DNA from: Nitrospirillum viridazoti
GTDB lineage: Bacteria > Pseudomonadota > Alphaproteobacteria > Azospirillales > Azospirillaceae
Length of the DNA: 64,000 nt
Strand: one strand, 5' to 3'
NCBI RefSeq assembly: GCF_007827975.1
Contig: NZ_VITT01000025.1
Numbering within the stretch: the first letter of the stretch is position 1; the number at the start of each line of letters is the position of its first letter. This document shows, piece by piece, positions 1 to 7,059 of this stretch. The notes beneath the pieces were generated by a model that saw only the letters and a list, made by a program, of their open reading frames with translations, did no database searches and was not told where the DNA came from. Position numbers and translations under genes: made by a program.

Positions 1-1297
1 CCGCCGGCGCCTGGAAGGCGGGGTTGGTGGGGGCGTAGTAGAAGGCGTGGGCCGTCCGCGCCTGGCCGTCCGGGCCGGGGGCGGTGGGAAACTCGATGGG
101 CCGGGCGCGCGACACCAGGGCGGCCTCCAGACTTTCCGGCGCCGGCCGGCGCAGCACGGTGTGCGTGCCGGTCGTCAGGCTGACGGTCACCACCGCCGGG
201 GTGGCGTCGGCGAAGCTGGCGATCATGACCACCTGGTCGGGCCCCAGCAGCCGCACGCCGGTGATGCCGACGAAGGGCAAGTCCAGCTCGCGCGCCGCCC
301 CGGTCTTGAGGTCGATGACGGCAAGCTTGTCCAGGCCCTGGCTGCTGTAGCGCGCCACCGCCTGGCCCTTCCCGGTCAGGGCATAGGTGGTCAGGCCCAG
401 GTTCCATAGGGGGCCACCGAACTCCGCCGCTTTGGGCGCGACGGCGCGGGCCGCGCCCCCGGCCTGCCAGGCGTAGAGGTTCCACCAGTCGCTGCGGTCG
501 GAGACGAAGTAGAGCGTGCCGTCGGCATCCCACTGCGGCTCCAGCACCGACTCGTCATGCCCGCCGGCCACCACCATCGGTGTGCCCAGACCCTCGGGCG
601 TGATGTCGGCCACATAGAGCGTGGTGGTATCCCAGGGCATGTTGGGGTGGGACCAGGCGACCCAGGCCAGGCGCTTGCCATCAGGGCTGGGGCGCGGATA
701 GGCCACGAAGTCGCTGCCGCCAAACAGCACCGTACCGGCATCGCCCGGCTGGTCCACCGCCAGGCTGACGATGGCGTTCTTGGCCTCCCCTGGGGCCTCG
801 CCCTTTTCGCTATGGTCTTCGCGCACGCAATAGAGGTGGCCGGGCGCGCCCGGCACACAATCGGCGTAGCGGTAGCCCTCCGGCGTCAGCGGCTGCGGCG
901 CGCCGCCGGCCTCGGCCAGGGTGTACAGGCGCTGGTCGGCGAAGTTGCTGAAGTACAGCCGGCCGCCGGTGGCCAGTAGGGCCCCGCCGCCATATTCATG
1001 GACGCGGGTGCGGGCGTTGACCTCCGGCCCCGTCAGCTCGCGGATGCCGCCCTTCCCATCGGGGGTCACGACCGCGTAGCGCCCCTTCTCCGCCGGGCGG
1101 CTTTCCAGCCAATAGGGCACGCCGCCGTCCACCATCAGGTCACCCAGGCGGATTTCGCTGCCGGCCAGGCGGGCGGCGGTGATGGGCGAGGCCCAGGTGC
1201 CGTAAGCGGCGGTCTTTGTCTCCGCGGCGGTCGCGTCCGTCATGCCAGTCACCCATCCCATCAGCAGCGCCGCCACCGCGGCCCGTTTCAGCCCCAT
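1..1297 (-). CDS. S9 family peptidase (acylaminoacyl-peptidase type), C-terminus beyond the window
   Basis: The reading frame stays open from a start at 1297 to the left edge, giving about 430 residues of the N-terminal beta-propeller half. A motif TRVHEYGGGA near residue 95, followed by repeated blade segments such as YPRPSPDGKRLAWVAW and WDADGTLYFVSDRSDWWNLY, is characteristic of prolyl-oligopeptidase-like S9 enzymes that cleave short peptides. The catalytic alpha/beta-hydrolase domain is not in the window. The first 25 residues look like a weak signal peptide. A second ATG at 1243 gives MTDATAAETKTAAYGTWASP, which resembles the usual cytosolic start of this family, so the start is uncertain. 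It is divergent from the radical SAM gene. Confidence 0.85.
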   Translation of the reverse strand, partial: MGLKRAAVAALLMGWVTGMTDATAAETKTAAYGTWASPITAARLAGSEIRLGDLMVDGGVPYWLESRPAEKGRYAVVTPDGKGGIRELTGPEVNARTRVHEYGGGALLATGGRLYFSNFADQRLYTLAEAGGAPQPLTPEGYRYADCVPGAPGHLYCVREDHSEKGEAPGEAKNAIVSLAVDQPGDAGTVLFGGSDFVAYPRPSPDGKRLAWVAWSHPNMPWDTTTLYVADITPEGLGTPMVVAGGHDESVLEPQWDADGTLYFVSDRSDWWNLYAWQAGGAARAVAPKAAEFGGPLWNLGLTTYALTGKGQAVARYSSQGLDKLAVIDLKTGAARELDLPFVGITGVRLLGPDQVVMIASFADATPAVVTVSLTTGTHTVLRRPAPESLEAALVSRARPIEFPTAPGPDGQARTAHAFYYAPTNPAFQAPA

Positions 1298-1484
1298 GCC
1301 CTGGTCCCCATGCGCTTATTTCGTGTGAGGATGCCCCCGCATCAGGGCGCCAGTGTGCCCCAAGCCCAGGCCGGCGCCAACGCCGATGCGGGGGGCCCAT
1401 GCGGGCGGGCCGCTTGACGACGGGGCGCCCAAGGTCGATCTAAGCGCCTGTTCCGTCATCCACGCCTTGCCAGGGAGAGGCTCC

Positions 1485-2570
1485 ATGGGCATCGCCGTTC
1501 GCCAGCCTGCCCCGCGCAACGCATCCATCCGCACGGCGCCCATCCGCACCTCTGCCGGCCTGGTCGAGGCCGGACTGGCCGAGGCCAGCGCCCTGCCCGT
1601 CCTGGAACAGGTGGCGGCCAGCTTCGCCGTCTCCGTCACCGACCAGATGGCCGGCCTGATCGACCCCACCGACCCGAACGACCCTGTGGCCCGCCAGTTC
1701 ATCCCGGCGGGGGAGGAGCTGCGGACCACGCCCGGCGAACTGGCCGACCCCATCGGCGACGGGCCGCACAGCCCGGTGAAGGGCATCGTCCACCGCTATC
1801 GCGACCGCGTGCTGCTGAAGGCCGTCAACGTCTGCCCGGTCTATTGCCGCTTCTGCTTCCGGCGGGAGATGGTGGGCCCGGGCAGCGAGACCCTGGACGG
1901 GGCGGAGCTGGACGCCGGCCTCGCCTATATCGCCGAACACGAGGAGGTGTGGGAGGTCATCCTGACCGGGGGCGACCCCCTGATCCTCTCGCCCCGCCGC
2001 CTGGCCGAGATCGTCACCCGCCTGGACGCCATCCCCCATATCGGCATCGTCCGTTTCCATACCCGCGTGCCGGTGGTGGACCCCGACCGCGTGACGCCGG
2101 AACTGGTGGCGGCCCTGAAAGGCAAACGCATCGCCAGCTGGCTGATGCTGCACGCCAACCATTGGCGCGAGCTGAACGACACGGCGCGCAGCGCCATCGC
2201 CCGCCTGGTCGACGCCGGCATCCCGCTGCTGTCGCAGACCGTGCTGCTGAAGGGCGTCAACGATGACGCCGAGACCCTGACCCGGACCTTCCGCGCCCTG
2301 GTCCAGGCGCGGGTGAAGCCGCACTACCTGCACCAGGGGGATTTGGCCAAGGGCACCAGCCATTTCCGCACGACGATCCAGCGCGGCCGCGCCCTGATGC
2401 GCGAGTTGCGCGGCGACGTCTCCGGCCTGTGCCAGCCCACCTATGTGCTGGACATCCCCGGCGGCCACGGCAAGGTGCCCCTGACCGCCGACTACCTGGC
2501 CCCCGACGGCGAAGGCGGCTGGACCGTCACCGACCCACGCGGCGGCCGGCACGCCTATAGCGAAGAGTAG
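1485..2570 (+). CDS. lysine 2,3-aminomutase family radical SAM protein (KamA/EpmB-like)
   Basis: The 361-residue product has the radical SAM cluster motif C117-x3-C121-x2-C124 within NVCPVYCRFCFRREM, then ILTGGDPLILSPRRLAEI and HTRVPVVDPDRVTPEL, all typical of the KamA family, which moves the alpha-amino group of lysine to the beta position using SAM and PLP. At about 360 residues it is nearer to EpmB (EF-P modification) than to the 416-residue clostridial enzyme. Neither efp nor epmA is in the window, so its role here is unproven. The start at 1485 follows a GGGAGAGG ribosome-binding site; the open frame extends 44 codons further upstream without such a site. A structured repeat lies just after the stop. 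Confidence 0.88.
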   Translation: MGIAVRQPAPRNASIRTAPIRTSAGLVEAGLAEASALPVLEQVAASFAVSVTDQMAGLIDPTDPNDPVARQFIPAGEELRTTPGELADPIGDGPHSPVKGIVHRYRDRVLLKAVNVCPVYCRFCFRREMVGPGSETLDGAELDAGLAYIAEHEEVWEVILTGGDPLILSPRRLAEIVTRLDAIPHIGIVRFHTRVPVVDPDRVTPELVAALKGKRIASWLMLHANHWRELNDTARSAIARLVDAGIPLLSQTVLLKGVNDDAETLTRTFRALVQARVKPHYLHQGDLAKGTSHFRTTIQRGRALMRELRGDVSGLCQPTYVLDIPGGHGKVPLTADYLAPDGEGGWTVTDPRGGRHAYSEE

Positions 2571-2580
2571 TTTTAAAACT

Positions 2581-2680
2581 CCCTCAGCGCCGGGCGCGGC
2601 CATCCGGCCGCTAGGCTCGTCCCTCCCTTTTCAGTCCGCTGATGCTCCCCGAAAAGGTCCGGCGGCCGCAGTCGCGGCCT
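2581..2680 (-). repeat. three-hairpin dispersed element, copy A
   Basis: Read on the minus strand this 100-bp element begins AGGCCGCGACTGCGGCC (6-bp stem, GACT loop). It continues with a second stem whose arms are CCTTTTC and GAAAAGG, a conserved GGGAGGGACGAGCC stretch, and a third hairpin GCGGCCGGATGGCCGC (GGAT loop), ending GCGCTGAGGGAG. It is about as long as, and closely similar to, the copy at 63798-63897. The second stem differs from that copy by paired changes. Its 3' end points into the end of the aminomutase gene, so this copy cannot be a leader for a downstream start codon. Confidence 0.85.
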
Positions 2681-2716
2681 ACAGCGGCATGATTCAAAAT
2701 CATGCCGCCGGTGGGA

Positions 2717-3463
2717 TTAGCCCCCTTCGGGCGGCAAGGGCCGGGTGCGCTCCGGCAGCACCATGCGCACCGCCGTGCCGAAGCGACGCACGGCGTGGAA
2801 GGCGCGGGAATGGAAGTGGCGGCGGATCAGCACCACGATCACCAGGGAGGTGGAGGCCATGAAGGCCAGGGGGTGGACGAACCAGCCCAGGGCCGCGAAG
2901 CCGAAGTAATAAGCCCTTACCCCGGCGTTGAAGCTCTGCACCGCCAGGGACAGCAGGGCCGCCGCCGCGTCCGCCGCCTCTTCCACATCCACGCTGGGCG
3001 GGTGGTTGGTGGCGTCGGGCATGGCGCCGATCAGGGCGCAGGTATAGTTGTACTGCCGCACCGCCCAGGTGAACTGAAAGAAGGCGTAGACCAGCACGCC
3101 CAGCAACAGGAACAGCTTCACCTCCACCAGGGCACCCGACGCGGTGCTGGTGACGTGCATCTTTTCCACCAGGGCCGCCAGTCGGTCGGCGTTCACCAGC
3201 GCGCTAAGGTCGCCGGCGATCAGCAGCACGGTGGTGGAGGCGAAGAAGGATACGCTCTGGATCAGATGGCCCAGCAACTGGCCGTCCAGCAGGCGGGTGT
3301 CGCGCGCCTGCATGTTGCGCATCCACACCTCGCGCACCGTGCGCATGTGCAGGTTCAGGCTGGCCGGCGCCCCCGGCAGACGGAAGATGATGTTATAGCC
3401 GCCCCACAACACGAAGAAGGTGGTGAGGGCCAGAAGGTCCAGCGGCGCCAGGTCGAAGGGCAT
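2717..3463 (-). CDS. DUF599 family membrane protein
   Basis: This is a 248-residue hydrophobic protein with about four membrane segments (LLALTTFFVLWGGYNIIF near the N-terminus; two central segments around ASTTVLLIAG and LFLLLGVLVYAFFQFTWAV; and AALGWFVHPLAFMASTSLVI near the C-terminus). The motif FTWAVRQYNYTCALIG with a following VEEAADAAAALLSLAVQSFNAGVRAYYF is typical of DUF599, whose function is unknown. I chose the ATG at 3463; a GTG at 3496 would add 11 residues and has a slightly better upstream purine stretch. It stands alone, convergent with the aminomutase gene and divergent from the lipoprotein gene. Confidence 0.82.
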   Translation of the reverse strand: MPFDLAPLDLLALTTFFVLWGGYNIIFRLPGAPASLNLHMRTVREVWMRNMQARDTRLLDGQLLGHLIQSVSFFASTTVLLIAGDLSALVNADRLAALVEKMHVTSTASGALVEVKLFLLLGVLVYAFFQFTWAVRQYNYTCALIGAMPDATNHPPSVDVEEAADAAAALLSLAVQSFNAGVRAYYFGFAALGWFVHPLAFMASTSLVIVVLIRRHFHSRAFHAVRRFGTAVRMVLPERTRPLPPEGG

Positions 3464-3640
3464 GGGCGGAGCTGCGGTCGGAGGATGGAAGGCCACGCAT
3501 CATGCCTTGAGCCCGTCCGCCAGGCGAGAGGAAGCTTGAGGGCCGGTGACAGCAACGGCCTGCGGTAACCAGCCATCGACAGGCGCCGGGACCCAGGCGT
3601 ATGAGCGATATAGATTCACAACTTCAATGACAGGATCGCG

Positions 3641-4210
3641 ATGTCGCTGAAAATCGGTAAACCTTTGCTCGCAGCACTGTTCGCCACGACCATCCTTCTG
3701 GGGTGCGCCACCGGTGAGGCCAGCAAGGACATCGTGTTTGGCGCCGACAGCAAAAAGGCGATTATCGTCCTGGGTTGGGAAGGCCTGGACCAATACGGAG
3801 CCACCTCCCTGCGGATGCAGTTCCGAGGCACCAGCATGCTGGGCCCCTTCGACGATCGCTATTTCAGTCTGGCCAATGGTAAGGGCCTGGTGGAACGGCA
3901 GCCGACCGAATACTTCGTGGCTGAGGTGGACCCGGGCTATTACGTCGTCGATTCTGTGGATGTCCGTTGGTCCCGGGAAGTGATCGTCCGGATGTGCAAG
4001 GGCACGATCAAGTTCTACCTGGCACCGGGTAAGGTCACCTATATCGGCAACTTCGCCTCGACCTATGGCGGGGCCGCCGTCACGTCGGCCAAACCACATC
4101 CCCAAGCCGCCGCCGCCAAGCTGGCAGAGTTTCCCCACATCACTCAGCCCATGACGATGGCAGCCGTGAGCAACGTCCCCTATCCCAAGCGGGAAGATTG
4201 CAAACTGTAG
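3641..4210 (+). CDS. putative lipoprotein of unknown function
   Basis: The 189-residue product starts with a lipoprotein signal, MSLKIGKPLLAALFATTILLGC, with the lipidated cysteine at residue 22. The rest is soluble, with three further cysteines in total including a C-terminal EDCKL. A VTYIGNFASTYGG segment resembles the beta-rich domains of small outer-membrane-anchored lipoproteins that display a DUF2846-like fold, but the similarity is weak. The base composition is slightly lower in GC than in its neighbours. It is flanked by genes on the opposite strand and is probably monocistronic. Its function is not known. Confidence 0.72.
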   Translation: MSLKIGKPLLAALFATTILLGCATGEASKDIVFGADSKKAIIVLGWEGLDQYGATSLRMQFRGTSMLGPFDDRYFSLANGKGLVERQPTEYFVAEVDPGYYVVDSVDVRWSREVIVRMCKGTIKFYLAPGKVTYIGNFASTYGGAAVTSAKPHPQAAAAKLAEFPHITQPMTMAAVSNVPYPKREDCKL

Positions 4211-4217
4211 GCGCCGT

Positions 4218-4883
4218 TCATGTCGGCGGCGCGTCGGCCTGGCGGTCGGGGGCCGCGCCGGCGAAGGCCGGCAGGGCCAGGCAGGCCTGGTCGATGGCCA
4301 CCAGGGTGGGGCAGGCGGACAGGTCGGCGTTGAAGCGCCGGGCGTTGAACATCTGCGGCACCAGGGTCAGGTCCGCCAGGCCAGGCGTGTCGCCGAAGCA
4401 GAAGCGGCCGGCATGGGGCTTCACCATCGCCTCCACCGCCGCCAGGCCGGTTTCCATCCAGTGGCGCACCCAGCGGCCGGCCCGTTCCTCATCTACGCCC
4501 ATCTCACCCTTCAGGTATTTCTGGACCCGCAGGTTGTTGATGGGATGGATGTCGCAGGCGATGGCCAGGGCCACGGCACGCGCCTGGGCCCGGGCGATGG
4601 GGTCGGCCGGCAGCAGGGCGGGGGTGGGGTGAACCTCATCCAAGTATTCCACGATGGCCAGCGACTGGGTCAGCAGGTGATGGCCGGTTGCGTCGTCCAC
4701 CGCCAGGGTGGGCAACTGGCCCTGCGGGTTCAGGGCCAGATAGTCCGGCTTCAACTGCTCCCCGCCGTCGCGCAACAGATGCACCGGCACCTGCTCAGCC
4801 GTCAGGCCCTTCAGGTTCAGGGCGATGCGCACGCGATAGGCGGCGGAGGAGCGGAAATAGGTATAGAGGGCGAGCGAGGCCAT
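4218..4883 (-). CDS. maiA: maleylacetoacetate isomerase (zeta-class GST)
   Basis: The 221-residue product begins ALYTYFRSSAAYRVRIALNL, the zeta-class glutathione transferase signature in which the usual Cys of SSCxxxRVRIAL is Ala. It continues NPQGQLPTL, LTQSLAIVEYLDE and ACDIHPINNLRVQKYL, all hallmarks of maleylacetoacetate isomerase. The enzyme converts maleylacetoacetate to fumarylacetoacetate with glutathione in tyrosine/homogentisate catabolism. It lies 29 bp downstream of the fumarylacetoacetate hydrolase gene on the same strand, so the two should be cotranscribed. The earlier enzymes HmgA and Hpd are not in the window. Confidence 0.93.
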   Translation of the reverse strand: MASLALYTYFRSSAAYRVRIALNLKGLTAEQVPVHLLRDGGEQLKPDYLALNPQGQLPTLAVDDATGHHLLTQSLAIVEYLDEVHPTPALLPADPIARAQARAVALAIACDIHPINNLRVQKYLKGEMGVDEERAGRWVRHWMETGLAAVEAMVKPHAGRFCFGDTPGLADLTLVPQMFNARRFNADLSACPTLVAIDQACLALPAFAGAAPDRQADAPPT

Positions 4884-4912
4884 GGGGCAGGCGGGTCCTT
4901 GAAGATGGACGG

Positions 4913-6004
4913 TCAGAGGATGGGGGCCGGAACGGGCTCCGGCGCCACCGGCTGGGGCCGGTATTCCGCCACCGTCTGCTCGATGGCGCCGAAGATGCTG
5001 GCGCCGGCGGCGTCCCGCATCTCGATGCGCACGTTGTCGCCGAAGCGCAGGAAGGGCGTCTTGGGCTGGCCTTGCAGCAGGGTTTCCACCGTGCGCACCT
5101 CGGCCAGGCAGGAATAACCCACGCCGCCCTCGGCGATGGGCTTGCCCGGGCCCCCGTCCGGCCCCCGGTTGGACACGGTGCCGGAGCCGATGATGGTGCC
5201 GGCGACCAGCGGCCGGGTGCGGGCGGCGTGCGCGATCAACTGGCCGAAGTCGAAGGTCATGTCGACCCCAGCGTTGGGCCGGCCGAACGGTTGCCCGTTG
5301 ATGAAGGACAGCAGGTCCAGGTGCAGCTTGCCGTCGCACCAGGCGTCCCCCAGCGCGTCCGGCGTCACCGCCACGGGGGCGAAGGCGCTGGACGGCTTGG
5401 ATTGGAAGAAGCCGAAGCCCTTGCCCAATTCCCCCGGGATCAAGCCGCGCAGGGAGACGTCATTGACCAGCATGACCAGGCGGATCAGGCCGCGCGCGTC
5501 CTCCGCCGACACGCCCATGGGCACGTCGCCGGTGACCACCGCCACCTCCCCCTCCAGATCGATGCCCCAGGCCTCATTGGCCATGAGGATGGGGTCGCGG
5601 GGCCCGAGGAAGCTGTCGGACCCGCCCTGGTACATCAGCGGGTCGGTCCAGAAGCTGGGCGGCATGTCGGCGCCGCGGGCCTTGCGCACCAGTTCCACAT
5701 GGTTGACGTAGGCCGAGCCGTCCGCCCACTGGTAGGCGCGGGGCAGCGGGGCCATGCAGGCGGCCTCGTCGAACGCCTCGAACGGGGCGACGCCCTCATC
5801 CAGTTCGGCCGCCACCTCCGCCAGGCGCGGCGCCACCTGCGCCCAATCGTCCAGAGCCTGCTGCAGCGTGGCGGCGATGCCCGGCACCGCGCGGCACCGC
5901 GCCAGGTCGGCCGAGACGACGACCAGGATGCCGTCGCGGCCCACCTTGGCCTGCAAGGCGGCGTCCAGCGTGCGGTCCAGCGATTTCAGGGTAGCCAGCT
6001 TCAT
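4913..6004 (-). CDS. fahA: fumarylacetoacetate hydrolase family protein
   Basis: The 363-residue protein belongs to the FAH family. It has the metal-binding acidic residues of the fold in GIDLEGEVAVVTGDVPMG, followed by RLVMLVNDVSLR and PLVAGTIIGSGTVSNR. It hydrolyses fumarylacetoacetate to fumarate and acetoacetate, the last step of tyrosine breakdown. It is the first gene of a two-gene unit with maiA. The 5' region, shared with the divergent marR gene, contains a palindromic operator at 6208-6223, which suggests that the neighbouring regulator controls it. The product matches the shorter 330-370-residue bacterial form rather than the animal enzyme. Confidence 0.92.
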   Translation of the reverse strand: MKLATLKSLDRTLDAALQAKVGRDGILVVVSADLARCRAVPGIAATLQQALDDWAQVAPRLAEVAAELDEGVAPFEAFDEAACMAPLPRAYQWADGSAYVNHVELVRKARGADMPPSFWTDPLMYQGGSDSFLGPRDPILMANEAWGIDLEGEVAVVTGDVPMGVSAEDARGLIRLVMLVNDVSLRGLIPGELGKGFGFFQSKPSSAFAPVAVTPDALGDAWCDGKLHLDLLSFINGQPFGRPNAGVDMTFDFGQLIAHAARTRPLVAGTIIGSGTVSNRGPDGGPGKPIAEGGVGYSCLAEVRTVETLLQGQPKTPFLRFGDNVRIEMRDAAGASIFGAIEQTVAEYRPQPVAPEPVPAPIL

Positions 6005-6207
6005 GGGGGGCCTTTCCTATCGATGCTTTCGCCCTTACGGGGTCGGCAGGAAAAAGGGCGCCCTCAAGGCCGCCAGCCATCCCAGGGGACGGCGGCGCCT
6101 TGAGACCACGAAAAACGGGGCTGTTTCCTCCCAACCCGTCTTCCACCCCCGGGGCGGCGCCCGTTAAGGACAACCCCAATGACAGGATGGACAGCGGCCG
6201 GTTTTAT

Positions 6208-6223
6208 CGTTTCAAATGAAACG
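6208..6223. promoter_or_regulatory. palindromic operator between fahA and marR
   Basis: CGTTTCA-AA-TGAAACG is a 16-bp inverted repeat with perfect 7-bp arms, placed in the AT-rich part of the divergent intergenic region (6005-6305) next to TTATATTTACAG. Its size and spacing suit a MarR-family dimer. Control of both fahA-maiA and marR is inferred. Confidence 0.65.
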
Positions 6224-6305
6224 TTATATTTACAGTAGGCTGTGAGGGTTGCCCTGTCAAGCGGCCCCGCCACCGCCACCAACCTGTCACAGGGTCAGCA
6301 CCCCC

Positions 6306-6782
6306 ATGCCCCCCGATCTGCAGCTGAACCGCTTCCTGCCCTACCGGCTGAACATCCTGTCGAAGAAGGTCAGCCTGGCGCTGGCCACGCGGTACCAGGA
6401 ACGCTTCGGCCTCAGCATTCCAGAATGGCGGGTGTTCGCCACCCTGGGCCAGGAACAGCCGCTGTCGTCCAACGACATCGTAGAGCGCACGGCCATGGAC
6501 AAGGCCAAGGTCAGCCGGGCGGTCAACCGCCTGGTGGCCGCCGGCCTGCTGGACCGGCAGCCCCACCCCCGCGACCAGCGCCTGCTGCGCCTGTCCTTCA
6601 GCCCACGCGGCCGCGACCTTTACGCGCAGGTGGCGCCGGAGGCCCTGGCCTGGGAAGGGCAGCTGCTGTCGGTCCTGACGGATGCCGAGCGCGCGCAGCT
6701 GTGGGCGCTGATGGAAAAGCTGGAACAGCGCGTGGCGGAGGAGATTCCCGCCAGCGTGAGCTTATCGGATAGTTTGGATTAG
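6306..6782 (+). CDS. MarR-family transcriptional regulator
   Basis: The 158-residue product has the winged-helix DNA-binding core of MarR proteins: GLSIPEWRVFATLGQEQPLS, then the recognition-helix region MDKAKVSRAVNRLVAAGLLD, and the wing DQRLLRLSFSPRGRDLY. It is divergent from fahA-maiA, with the operator at 6208-6223 between them. This suggests it represses tyrosine/homogentisate degradation and is released by a pathway metabolite. The ATG at 6306 is chosen; a TTG at 6249 would add a proline-rich stretch that MarR proteins lack. It could instead be a general aromatic-compound regulator. Confidence 0.88.
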   Translation: MPPDLQLNRFLPYRLNILSKKVSLALATRYQERFGLSIPEWRVFATLGQEQPLSSNDIVERTAMDKAKVSRAVNRLVAAGLLDRQPHPRDQRLLRLSFSPRGRDLYAQVAPEALAWEGQLLSVLTDAERAQLWALMEKLEQRVAEEIPASVSLSDSLD

Positions 6783-6813
6783 TTTTTACCGGCGGCCGGA
6801 AGCGAAAGAAGCA

Positions 6814-7014
6814 ATGCAACCCCATCCAGATGAAATCAAGGAAGCGGCGAAGCATCCAGGCGGATGGGTTTATCGAATTGCCGGTACCTTTGGGCCTGAT
6901 GAGCGCGTGCCTCCCGAAGCCATCGTCGGAGCATGGAAGGTGGCGCTTAACGGCAAGATCGAAGGAGGCTTCACCTTCAATCCCAAATATGACCCAGCTC
7001 GTTACCCAAGCTAA
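6814..7014 (+). CDS. small conserved-looking hypothetical protein, 66 aa
   Basis: The 66-residue product (MQPHPDEIKEAAKHPGGWVY at its start) is soluble, with a conserved-looking core IAGTFGPDERVPPEAIVGAW and a C-terminal NPKYDP. It starts 31 bp after the marR stop, preceded by GGAAGCGAAAGAAG. It probably shares the marR transcript. I do not recognise a named family; short proteins of this pattern occur in several alphaproteobacteria, but no function is known to me. The codon use is less GC-biased than that of its neighbours. Confidence 0.6.
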   Translation: MQPHPDEIKEAAKHPGGWVYRIAGTFGPDERVPPEAIVGAWKVALNGKIEGGFTFNPKYDPARYPS

Positions 7015-7059
7015 ACGCGGTCGCGGCGGCGCGGGATTTCTCCCACGCCGCCGGATCAC

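Noticed and set aside
1440..2603. 387-residue minus-strand frame opposite the aminomutase gene
   Set aside because: It is the complementary shadow of a high-GC gene, rich in Gly, Gln, His and Asp, with no domain.
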